Positions 9,376-17,859 of a stretch of DNA of 17,859 nucleotides are shown in pieces (position 1 is the first letter of the stretch; every line of letters starts with the position of its first letter). The notes below the pieces were generated by a model, which ran no database searches, was not told the DNA's origin, and was given only the letters and a program-made list of their open reading frames with translations. Both the position numbers and the translations under genes were made by a program. Origin of the DNA: Ichthyophonus hoferi (Eukaryota > Opisthokonta > Ichthyosporea > Ichthyophonida > Ichthyophonidae); NCBI GenBank assembly GCA_002751075.1, contig NAOQ01000119.1, forward strand, positions 6,610 through 24,468. Reading direction: 5' to 3'.

Positions 9376-11100
9376 TCTTTTTATAATAGTTATTAAAATC
9401 AGGTAGTCTTAAGAAAATTAAATATATTCAAAACATAAAAACTCGTGAAAAATATTTGTGTAAAGCATGTAAACATACCCTGTGTTTCCTGGTATACCTG
9501 ATTCCTTTTTTATGATTTATTTTACTTTACAAAATGAGTTAAGTATTATTTTTAATTTTATTATATATATTTTTTTTGTGTTGAGATGTTACTAAATACA
9601 TTGTTATTTGCGAGTAATCAAAAGCCATTATGATACGGAGAGCTACCCTAAGAAAAATTATATGGATATATATATATAGAGCCTCTTAAAGCGTAATGGA
9701 TTCATTATATGCAGTTATTTCAAGATGTAAATAGTTAAAAATTTAAGTCAAAATTAAAAAATTACCAGACACCGTATTCCTGTGTGGTCTCTCACTGCGG
9801 TGTTAATCATAACCATAGTAGTTTGACTTTCCATATCATGTGGGTTCTTTTTTTATATATTTTTATTTTTATTTTGATTTGGTCAAGTATAATTTTATAA
9901 ATCAACAAACACAAAATTAGGATTACTTCGTTAATTGCAATTTTTTTTTTCAGAATGCCCAAATAAAATATTTGAAAAAGGAAAAAATACTGATGAAAAG
10001 CCAAAACATTTCCTTGTTTTTATTGCAAATATTTACATATAGACCGCATACAGATATTGCTTGGTTAATATTGGTAAATTTTAGTTTTTGTTGAACCAGA
10101 TTAATAATAGCAAGTTTAATATTACGGCAATTAACACTATTTGTTTAATTACAGCCATATCTAGCAGAAAACAAATTGGTTTTTCACATCTAAACATTAA
10201 ACTACCATGAATTTTACTATAATATGATGGGTGACTATAAAGGAAAACTATATATTAAAATATTTTTCTCAAATATCATGCTTCATCCAACCTCATTGTA
10301 ATTTTCGAAATGATGCATACTTTTAATCGAAACCTGTATAGTTCACGTTTTAACCGCATATTTTACCTTATTTCAAAGTCATTGTTACACATTCCTGGTC
10401 TTGTTTGGAGGGAAAAGGAAGGTTCTCCAACATTTTAAATTTAATTTCTGTGACTAGTCTAACCAATTTACCACTTATTTGATATTTTGTTTAAAAGAAA
10501 GTATATATATATATATACTTTGCCTAGGTTAAAGGCAGCAAGCTACAACTCAATTTAAATTTTTTTTTAAAAAAAAGCATTAAAATTATAGCTCTTACTA
10601 TAACCATGTCTAATAGAGTGGGGTTCAAAATTAAAGTCTGAATGCCCAAGACTCAAGTCTTCAAAAAGTTATGAAGAGTAACCTGCAGACCCCCTCTTCA
10701 TTGCTAATGCCATACATTGTTTGATGTATAAGAAAAAAACAAAACCATTGACATATTTATTGTATGTACTATTTCATTATCAAGTAACTTTATTATTTTT
10801 AACATTTACTATATATAAGTTTATAATTAAATGAAAATCCTTGAAAAAATTATCTACATAATTTCTATCAGCATTTTGATTTACAATTTTCTTAACAAAC
10901 TGGTACCCGGTAACAATATCTGCAACATATATAATGTTCAGTATAGTATCTGGGTACGAATCTAACACAAAATAATAATTTAAAACTACGTTGCTGTTGT
11001 CCTGATTATATAATTGATAATTAGGATCAGCATAGTTAAGATTAATCTACAATTCTGGTAATTATTAACCTTGTCAAGTAAAACAATAATTATTAATATA
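9376..11100. other. intergenic AT-rich DNA
   Basis: No gene is recognised; open frames here are short and dominated by Ile, Lys, Asn and Leu as expected from AT richness. Inverted repeats occur at 10648-10661 (AAGACT-CA-AGTCTT) and 10671-10701 (ATGAAGAG, 15-nt loop, CTCTTCAT). Confidence 0.45.
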
Positions 11101-11109
11101 CTCTTCAAC

Positions 11110-11149
11110 CGGTTTTAATTAGAATTATCTAAGATAATTCTCTAAACCG
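11110..11149. repeat. 40-bp imperfect inverted repeat (hairpin)
   Basis: Outer arms CGGTTT/AAACCG flank an unpaired step. Inner arms AGAATTATCT (11121-11130) and AGATAATTCT (11132-11141) are perfect complements around a single A. That gives sixteen paired positions in all. Its function is unknown; it could be the centre of a small palindromic transposon relic. Confidence 0.6.
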
Positions 11150-11260
11150 CTCTAGGGTTCTTGTTTATACTACTATGCATTGATTCCTAGGACTATCATA
11201 TGTAATTTCCCTAAGAATTTCAGGCCATAAGTCCTAATCAAATATAGAATGATATAAAAG

Positions 11261-11328
11261 GTGATCTACTTTTAAGTGCACGCTACAATATTCATGTAGC
11301 ACTATAACGGAAATTGGAGGTAGACCAC
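11261..11328. repeat. nested inverted repeat, 68 bp
   Basis: Outer arms GTGATCTAC (11261-11269) and GTAGACCAC (11320-11328) pair at 8 of 9 positions. Inner arms GCTACA (11282-11287) and TGTAGC (11295-11300) pair perfectly around a 7-nt loop. It may be a structured RNA or chance. Confidence 0.4.
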
Positions 11329-11609
11329 TGTAAGACATGGTGATAATAATTAGCAATGGCTAATAATGAGGCTCTTCATAAATTTACCTTTCACTAATAA
11401 ATGACTTGGTAATTGCAACGACTAGTTACGTATAATGTTAAGACATGTTTCATTCTTGTTCCTTGGCTATATCCTATTACTAGACTTGAGTTGAATTGAG
11501 GCTATTTAATACATGATAATGTATATTTAGAAAATATAAGTATATTGATTTGAAATTGCCCAGCACTAATCAAAGAGCCAATCAATAGAAAAAACAACCC
11601 CTGAGATAA

Positions 11610-12152
11610 ACAAAGAATCCCATATACATACATAAAACGGAAAGCGAAAAATTACGGGTTAAAAAACTTACATTACAATTTGAATCTCTTGGGGCTATAA
11701 AACGTAAGGCAGATAGAGAAAGTGTATGCGAAGCCATCAACACACTCGACACAAATCCTTCTGAGGATTCCTTGTAATTGTTAAATAGGGAGGAGTTGTT
11801 TGCACGCATAAATATACATAAAAATATGGTCGGTTTTATAAAAGCAAAGGAAGAATTAAATTCTGACAACAGATTGAATCTATGCAGACAAGAGAAGCAA
11901 GAGAAAAAATAGTTCAGAAAAGGACAATCTTCATTCATCGGAGAGCTTTTCCATAGTACTGTACTTGAGAAAATCCCGTTGACTGGAGTTTGTACTCAAC
12001 CATCGCTTGCACATTGTTTTATACAAAGTCTAAGTGTACTGGTTCCAATTTCACCCATATATCCGGTTTTTATCACACGGTCTTTCAGATATGGACAATA
12101 TGACAAAGTATACCAATTTTTTCACACATGGTTTATCCTTTCAACTCACTAA
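11610..12152 (+). pseudogene. decayed coding-like tract, family not recognised
   Basis: One plus-strand frame across about 540 bp has protein-like composition unlike the surrounding AT-driven frames. It has a charged helical part (ESEKLRVKKLTLQFESLGAI, then KRKADRESVCEAINTLDTNP), a later KAKEEL-type helix, and a more hydrophobic end with aromatic residues (FRYGQYDKVYQFFHTWF). The frame is interrupted a few times, so it is not an intact gene. It may be an old pseudogene or the remains of a mobile element. I recognise no family and assign no function. The 118-codon antisense frame over 11582-11938 appears to be its shadow. Confidence 0.3.
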
Positions 12153-12945
12153 ATAATCTTTTCTGATACCCATTTTCCAACGTATGTAGACCATTGTAAA
12201 AGTATCTCCTGGAGGTTACCATGACCTCCTATTCTAATTCATTGTACACTAATCTATCAATTTTATAATATAATACCTGCCTAGGAATATAACACCTTCT
12301 TGGACGTAATACTATATAGTCACTGCAATCACCATAAGAAAAATATACACATAGTAGACAACATAAGAGCCATATTCATACTATATTTACTTAAAAATTT
12401 CTGGCATCACTCTCCCCATAATATTATCCCAATTACTTTCCTCTACTTTACACAGGGTACTACACCCAAGTTTAGCTAGATGGCTTAATATATATGCCAT
12501 TTGATGGAGGCTTTCTTGGAGATTGGCATAGTGATGCGTTGTTGATAAAAACAAATATATGCAGTTAGTTAAAACTTGAAAAATGCGTTGTTATTTTTAA
12601 TGTCTTACCACTTATATTCGTCTTCGACTAAAGTTTACACTTGTATTCTTCCTAAAAAAAAAAAAAGCAAAGTAAAATCTACAACCTTATTCGTGGTTTT
12701 TACAAACATGTTATGCTAACTAAGACATTAAGGTATCTGTATTATATATAGCCCGTTCATAATTAAAATATCTTACGATAGACGTTTTGTACAATGCAAT
12801 AAAATCAAACTGGATTTTAAATTACAACAGATAAAGCTTCCAAAGTCACATTTCAAATACAACCCAATATCACAGTATTGTTATCCTTGTTTCCTTGCTA
12901 CCTATACACCATCACAACAATGATAAACCTTTACACATCAATTCA
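12153..12945. other. intergenic AT-rich DNA beyond the USP14 3' end
   Basis: No gene is seen. It contains an inverted repeat at 12211-12229 (GGAGGT, 7-nt spacer, ACCTCC) and a poly-A run at about 12652-12666. On the minus strand, the GT-rich sequence just left of the A-run near 12960 could serve as the downstream element for USP14 polyadenylation. Confidence 0.45.
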
Positions 12946-12964
12946 TTTTTTTTTTTTTTTTTTT
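12946..12964 (-). repeat. genomic A19 run (T19 on plus) at the USP14 cleavage position
   Basis: Nineteen consecutive T on the plus strand read as A19 on the minus strand. They start 30 nt after the AATAAA signal of the minus-strand gene, where cleavage and polyadenylation are expected. Confidence 0.8.
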
Positions 12965-12993
12965 GCAACGAGTCTAAGTGACACAAACAGCTC

Positions 12994-12999
12994 TTTATT
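12994..12999 (-). promoter_or_regulatory. polyadenylation signal AATAAA of USP14 gene
   Basis: A canonical AATAAA on the minus strand begins 6 nt after the TAG stop (13006-13008). The inferred 3' UTR is therefore only about 40 nt. Confidence 0.75.
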
Positions 13000-13005
13000 A
13001 GTAGT

Positions 13006-13067
13006 CTAAAGTGTTTCAACCAACACTTTGGGGGTATAAAGCAGAAGGTAGGCCATGTGCCAGTCCC
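13006..13067 (-). CDS. USP14: USP14 terminal exon
   Basis: TGTACAG acceptor. It completes Gly and reads DWHMAYLLLYTPKVLVETL, then TAG. DWH-AY-LLY matches the human C-terminus; the last residues are shorter and lack the Glu-rich tail. Confidence 0.93.
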
Positions 13068-16000
13068 CTGTACACGGTGGCTTAGGGTTAGTATTGAAGT
13101 AGAATAGAAAATGATGGTAAAGTATTATGTATCAAACTACCATTAGTCAACCAAATATTCTCAAACCTTCACTCTCTTCACCTTGCCCTTGTCTTAGTGT
13201 AACATGCTTAAAGGACATGACGGAGTGGTAAAGGCAGAAAGAAAAGAAAAGAAAAGAAAAGAAAGCATGTATGTGTGCAGGGGAAGGGGGACTAAGCCAA
13301 CTTACCTCCTCCAGACAGTTTCAGTACCTCTTCTTCAGTGACAGGACTAACCTTGTCATCGTCGAATTTCAACCACTTATCTGTACGACCCACACCATAT
13401 CAGTGTCGCTATACTATGTAGAATACGTACAATTTACACATTGTATACATATTTCTCTGGCTAGACGTAAAGAACAGATGGTTTAAGTTAGAAAAATAAA
13501 ATGCAATCAAGGAAATACAATAGGAGAGAATGAGAAAACGAGGGAGGGTAGGGGAGGGGAAAAGATTAGCATAGAGAGAAAAAAATACAGAACATAGGAT
13601 AGAAGGTCAAATGATAGATATCAACAAGGAAATGATTTTGGTGAAAGATCAAGTAGAGAAGAGCCAATAAAGAACATAGCATAAACAAGTGTGAAAGAGG
13701 AAGTAAACATAAAATGTAAAAAGGAAAAAGAAAAAGCAAAGAGAAATAGTTCTCATACATATAATGAGAGCAAATAAATAAATAACACAACAAACAATAG
13801 GCCCATGGGTACCATAAAGAATCAATAGGAGATAGAAAATATTTTAATATAAACCACTCACCGCCCTTCTCCCTAACCCAGGCAACGTAGTGTCCAGAGT
13901 CAGCTGACCTACCCTGATGGGTAAGAACAGCACCTAGCTCGTAGTAACCGCTGTTGTTGCTACCCACGTCTGTGTAGCCACTCTAGGTAAGAGTGGATAT
14001 ATACACACACCTTGCTCCTTCACATACCAGGATATCGTATTATATTATATTATATTAGATACATATATAATATACAAGCATGCACGTATATATACACATA
14101 TATGCACTTGTAGCTTCAAAGTCTTACTAATTTTTACCTTTAAATCTACAACACTATGATTATGCAATACGCATACAAGCATATAGCCAATATAATATAG
14201 CCATAAAAACATATTAGGGTAATCCCACACTAATACCACTCATTCAATTAAAGCCCACTCAGGGCTCGTGTTAATAGTTAATAGTTTGACAATCTATTTC
14301 GGAGCTGTACCGTTCTGGCTGAGCAATAATATCTAATTACCTACTGGCATATAATCATGCACACATTTGTGCGCCAGAAAGGAAGGTAAACTCAGTTTTC
14401 CATAAATGGGTTATGGCTATTGCCCTAAATATACAATATATGATATATAGCCAATATAATCCTTAAGAATAAAGCCGATTATGCAGGAGTGACTAATCAA
14501 TTACATTATAGCTTAATATAACATAAAATATATTATAAAAATGAGGGAAACCATTTATGTTACAGCCTGTCATAGGATAAAGTAGAATATAAAGGAGACA
14601 ATAACCAATTATATTATAGGATAATATAAGATAAACATGTATTATAAAGGAGTGGGAAGGCTGTGATTTACCATCTTCAAAGTCATAGCTATGGGTGACA
14701 GTCTTGTTGTCCACCTCCATACTTGCACTATCATCTGCATTGGCCTTTGCGTCTGCTACCTGTAAAATATGTATACTGGTTAGTCTATATTGTATATTAC
14801 CCCTGACCACGCCCTTCTCCCTATATCCGTTTATATATGCTCATAACAGTTAACTATTGTAAGCCAGTCCCTTAAGACTACCTGGTGAGTTGTTCAAAAC
14901 ACTATAAATAAACAACCATACTTTATGAAATAGCCTATAAATTACTATTACAATCAAGGTGGGATAGGTCCTTAAGTTTTTTAATATTGAAAATCATCGC
15001 TACAGAATATATTACCCTGTGTGCAAGGGCACCATATAACTCTCCTATTCATTTTTAGGACTGTACCATCAAGATAAGTGGGTGCACATCATGTGACTGT
15101 CTGGGATTGTTCTAATTGGCATTTTAACTTCATATCCATGCTAAACTATTATTAGTTAATGTAAATACCCGTAATATCTTATTGGAATTCTGAACCGTGA
15201 GATCATAAACATAAAGATAAGGAAACTGTGATCTATGTAATTAGTTTTCCATGGTTCTTGCTTCGAATATCTCTTATAGTTTATGTTCCCATGTAGTGTT
15301 CTATTTATTACATATATAATATACTATAATCTATATATGCATATACGTATGCCAACACACCTTTTTATCCAAGATTTTCTGATTGGCATCCAGAAAACGT
15401 TTTCTCATAGGTGCAAGTTTAGCTTTAAGATCGTCACTACAATGCTCGTACATGTCAAGATTCATAGGAAATTTGACATTCTGCAAATGTTATGTTAGTA
15501 TAATCCCAATACACATAAATATGGTTATTGGAAATTTAATAAAGGTTTGTTCTTATAAGATACACGTGTTAAAAGAAATAAAACAATAAAGTAGTGATGT
15601 AGAAACTAACATTCTCTATTACATATATTATAGGGCACAGGCTAATAGTATATTCATATTGAGAAAATAAAATAACATAGTAATACAGGGACTCTGAAAA
15701 TCTTTATTATTTATTTGATAAAGGTTCTAAGTTTATAGTATGTCCATATAAAACCAATAAAAGAACAAAGCCGTAAAGCCTACACGCTGAACATCAATAT
15801 TATTTATTTTGCCGTGCGCCAATAATCGATATTAATCCCATAGGCAAACATTCTCTAAAATAGTTCGTTAACCGTTTTCTGTCCAAGTATTTCTCAATTC
15901 ACATGAGTCTATATATCGATATATATATATAAATATACCAACGGAAAAAGTCACAGTTGATTCAATCTCACCAGATCAGCAGGTTAAGTTAAACAATCAA

Positions 16001-17161
16001 ATTACAACATTTAATTAGTGACCGTTTCCATATAGTACGAAGGTGCCATAATCAATGATCTATACTATTTTTCTAGTATTTTTTTTTTTTTGAAGTAGCA
16101 TATGTGATTAGAATGCATTCTATGACATCTATAGAACAGGAACATGTATTATTTGTGTACTGCCGTCTAGTAGAGAAAGTGAGTACATAACATGTATTAT
16201 TTGTGTACTGCCATCTAGTAGAGAAAGTAAATACATAGGTGAGGACATAACCTACCCTCAACACCTTGGCTTTAATCTTCTCTTTAGGCTTCCAGAAAAA
16301 TCGCACAAATTCAATGGTCAGATAGGCTGGGAGACGGCTGTGAGAGAAAGGATGAATAAGCATTGTACTGCATGCTGTATATAGGTATTATTTACTATAT
16401 ATAGCTGAGGTACTTAGAAGTCCATTATTGGTGTATTTGTTTTGCATTTTATTTTATTATATTATGTATACAGAATCCATCATGCTAATAAAAACACTTA
16501 CACATATCAATATATAAAGGACACCCACTCGGATTATAGTTTCATAAGTGTTTGGTAGATATATTTAGCTCGTGATGTATGTATTGTAGCCTTGGATACT
16601 GTTTTAATGTAAGAAATCCTACATATATCTATCTATATATAAAGACCAGTCAGATTGCCCTTTTATTTGTGCAATACTAGTGGAAAATCCGCATGCATAT
16701 GGAGAGAGAAACTTCAATACAGGTATAGATCGGAGTGAGATCGGAGTGGCGATAGGTGGTTTGTATGTGTATATGTACAACAGACACACCCAATAACCAT
16801 TATGATCTACATATACCCATATAGAGATATGTCATATTCTGATATTGCACATGACATATACCCAATACTATAGTCAGAATTTTTTATCGCTAGTTGGTTA
16901 AAAGATAATCAACGTAACAGTACTTATACTATACCTCTATCCCTACCTCGGTGAGTTATTAAAATAAAATTAATCTGATTGGCTAACTATACATAAGAAG
17001 CAAAGTAATCACTATTGAGAGCATCTAATTGGATAATATAGGAGAATAACTAGTCATAAAAAGACAGGACAACGAGAGGAAAACCTTATTTTGGAATTCT
17101 TGTTGTACACTGCATTACGGCTAAGAGAGGGAGAGTACTTCTCTAGGGAGCCTACCATGTT
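13006..17161 (-). CDS. USP14: ubiquitin carboxyl-terminal hydrolase USP14/Ubp6, 3' part (7 exons, 5' incomplete)
   Basis: Exons in transcription order: 17085-17161, 16256-16337, 15361-15480, 14672-14759, 13862-13969, 13306-13380, 13006-13067. All are GT-AG and in phase, giving 203 residues plus TAG. USP14/Ubp6 binds the proteasome 19S base and trims ubiquitin from substrates. The match to human USP14 is strong along the whole stretch: SKISRLPAYLTIEFVRFFW, NVKFPMNLDMYEHC, GSNNSGYYELGAVLTHQGRS, SGHYVAWV, KWLKFDDDKVSPVTEEE, LSGGGDWHMAYLLLY. Catalytic His is residue 149 (human His435) and the catalytic Asp is residue 165 (human Asp451), with no gap between them. The ubiquitin-like domain and catalytic Cys lie beyond the right edge. 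The tail after LLY is 9 residues and lacks the acidic end of the human protein. Residue 146, in the second blocking loop, is Asp where human has Ser432. Confidence 0.93.
13241..13264. repeat. (GAAAA)n microsatellite
   Basis: About five GAAAA units in the last USP14 intron (13068-13305). On the coding (minus) strand they give a TTTTC pyrimidine tract. Confidence 0.85.
13306..13380 (-). CDS. USP14: USP14 exon (catalytic Asp box)
   Basis: TACAG acceptor, GTAAGT donor. It completes an Asp codon and reads KWLKFDDDKVSPVTEEEVLK then LSGG. The first Asp after Phe (codon 13361-13363) aligns without a gap to human catalytic Asp451. Confidence 0.95.
13381..13861 (-). other. USP14 intron
   Basis: Strongly purine-rich on plus, so pyrimidine-rich in the transcript (about 13480-13760). 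No exon or element is recognised. Confidence 0.5.
13862..13969 (-). CDS. USP14: USP14 exon (catalytic His box and blocking loop 2)
   Basis: CTACACAG acceptor, GTGAGT donor. It reads VGSNNSGYYELGAVLTHQGR then SADSGHYVAWVREKG. The catalytic His codon is at 13890-13892, and the Asp at the human Ser432 position is coded at 13899-13901. The longer open frame toward 13566 is intron read-through. Confidence 0.95.
13970..14671 (-). other. USP14 intron with degenerate AT-rich repeats
   Basis: It contains TTATA runs (14038-14056), repeated CAATATA-type words, and two loosely similar segments of about 50 bp (from about 14496 and about 14603). No coding content is seen. Confidence 0.5.
14672..14759 (-). 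CDS. USP14: USP14 exon (variable linker)
   Basis: TTACAG acceptor, GTAAAT donor. It reads VADAKANADDSASMEVDNKT then VTHSYDFED. It corresponds to the poorly conserved, probably disordered linker before the GSNN block; the ending YDFED parallels human FSFADD. Confidence 0.85.
14760..15360 (-). other. USP14 intron
   Basis: Plain AT-rich intron sequence; nothing recognised. Confidence 0.5.
15361..15480 (-). CDS. USP14: USP14 exon (VKFP block)
   Basis: TTGCAG acceptor, GTGTGT donor, 40 codons in phase 0. It starts NVKFPMNLDMYEHCSDDLKA and is then Lys/Arg-rich helical, matching human DVKFPLMLDMYELC. Confidence 0.92.
15481..16255 (-). other. USP14 intron carrying a 48-bp tandem duplication
   Basis: Apart from the duplication at 16141-16236, an (AT)n run near 15915-15935 and a T-run at 16080-16091, nothing is seen. 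Confidence 0.55.
16141..16236. repeat. 48-bp tandem duplication (2 copies, about 94% identical)
   Basis: Copies 16141-16188 and 16189-16236 differ at three positions. Each includes TACTGCC(A/G)TCTAGTAGAG. The unit is 16 codons long, so the minus-strand frame of the preceding exon stays open through both copies, but the exon ends at a good GTAGGT donor before them. Confidence 0.9.
16256..16337 (-). CDS. USP14: USP14 exon (RLPAYLT block)
   Basis: CTCACAG acceptor, GTAGGT donor. It reads RLPAYLTIEFVRFFWKPKEK and IKAKVLR, one of the most conserved USP14 blocks (part of the USP fold). Confidence 0.93.
16338..17084 (-). other. USP14 intron
   Basis: AT-rich with a short GATCGGAGT direct repeat (about 16728-16747). 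No exon is seen. Confidence 0.5.
17085..17161 (-). CDS. USP14: USP14 exon 1 of those visible
   Basis: GCGCAG acceptor, GTTTTC donor. It reads NMVGSLEKYSPSLSRNAVYN then KNSKI plus AG, matching the human segment that ends SPTLQRNALYIKSSKIS. The split Ser codon joins to RLPAYLT. Confidence 0.85.
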
Positions 17162-17823
17162 CTGCGCCATACAAATATGGGTTAATTAGTCGCTAATTAA
17201 TTAATAATTAATTATTAAGTAGTCGATGACGGGTCATAACCGAACCTATTCTAGAGTAGGTAGGATATAGGCTATATTACAAGATTAGTTAAAAATATCA
17301 ACCGTGTAGAGTAGTATGTATTGAACATATACTGAAGCCTGCATTCATAATCATCATGCATAAAGCAAGGAAAGTATATTTGACATGGACCACCACTAGT
17401 TACCACTCATAGAATATAACAGGTCTTAACAAGAGGTTAAATAAGTATTATAGAATGGTCATAATAAAAGTCACTATATTACTGGACTGTGTTTGCACTT
17501 TCTAATGCAATAAACCAAATATTACAAAGCAGGAAGAGTGATAAAATATCATATAGAATCACAGCCAATAAGAATCAAACATAAAAATATAGAACAAAAT
17601 AAAACATTATACAGCAATAACCACTCAACCGATCATATAAAATCACTAATGAAACATAGGAATACCACCGTCACCATCTTTCATATATGACGCATATAGG
17701 ACGCATGAATGATTTGATTACCGTACTATTGCACCCAACCTTTGACAAAAATTATGTACAGATTAGGAGAAAGAATGAGTGGCAGAGATATTAAACTATG
17801 AAAAGAGTAAACTATTAACAGCA

Positions 17824-17859
<36 letters not shown>
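17162..17859 (-). other. USP14 intron, running off the right edge
   Basis: The next upstream USP14 exon was looked for and not found, so it lies outside. The region holds an 18-bp palindrome (17201-17218) among several TAATTA words and ends in an (AT)n run from about 17829. Confidence 0.5.

Noticed and set aside
11582-11938. 118-codon minus-strand open frame
   Set aside because: Phe/Ser/Leu/Cys-rich with no recognised domain; the opposite strand has the more protein-like frame.
7614-13005. Intact transposon or virus-derived element in the intergenic gap
   Set aside because: No terminal repeats, transposase, reverse transcriptase or capsid signature could be recognised; only short relics and inverted repeats are supportable.
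13566-13861. Long hydrophobic minus-strand extension of the USP14 His-box exon, suggesting a membrane protein
   Set aside because: It lies past a consensus GTGAGT donor, and the next conserved USP14 exon is in phase from that donor.
16073-16255. Possible coding use of the 16-residue repeats beyond the RLPAYLT exon
   Set aside because: The GTAGGT donor at 16255 joins in phase to the conserved NVKFP exon; human USP14 has no such repeat. It remains possible only as intron retention.
1-17859. A novel multi-gene or defence-type system
   Set aside because: Both recognised loci are conserved eukaryotic housekeeping genes in convergent order; nothing operon-like, CRISPR-like or toxin-antitoxin-like is visible.

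Overview
This is an AT-rich, intron-rich eukaryotic window, most likely from an invertebrate animal. All splice sites used below are GT-AG. The two recognised genes are animal housekeeping genes, and many introns carry AT- or TATG-type microsatellites. A sponge or another early-branching animal is a guess from general style; the sequence does not prove it. There is no sign of a prokaryotic operon, CRISPR array or plasmid.

Left part (224..7613, plus strand): the 3' portion of a coiled-coil centrosomal scaffold gene. Fourteen exons join in perfect phase (1638 nt, 545 residues plus stop, no internal stop) and end in a PACT domain of the pericentrin/AKAP450 family. The hallmark is an LVYQKRY block followed by LL-LCGG, then a basic-hydrophobic helix that fits a 1-5-8-14 calmodulin-binding pattern. 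The 5' part of the gene lies left of the window.

Middle (7614..13005): about 5.4 kb of AT-rich intergenic DNA between the two convergent genes. No intact gene is recognised. It holds two tRNA-like relics that look like decayed SINE heads, several inverted repeats and hairpins, a half-decayed coding-like tract around 11.6-12.15 kb, and homopolymer runs.

Right part (17161 down to 13006, minus strand): the 3' half of a USP14/Ubp6 proteasome-associated deubiquitinase gene. Seven exons join in phase (612 nt, 203 residues plus stop). They carry the catalytic His and Asp boxes of the USP domain; the ubiquitin-like domain and catalytic Cys lie beyond the right edge. A polyadenylation signal follows almost directly after the stop, and a genomic A19 run sits at the expected cleavage site.

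The two genes have unrelated jobs (centrosome scaffolding; ubiquitin editing at the proteasome) and are simply tail-to-tail neighbours. No new multi-gene system is visible. The most interesting points are an Asp in the USP14 blocking loop where the human protein has the regulatory Ser432, the compact PACT domain, and unexplained structured repeats in the intergenic and intronic DNA.
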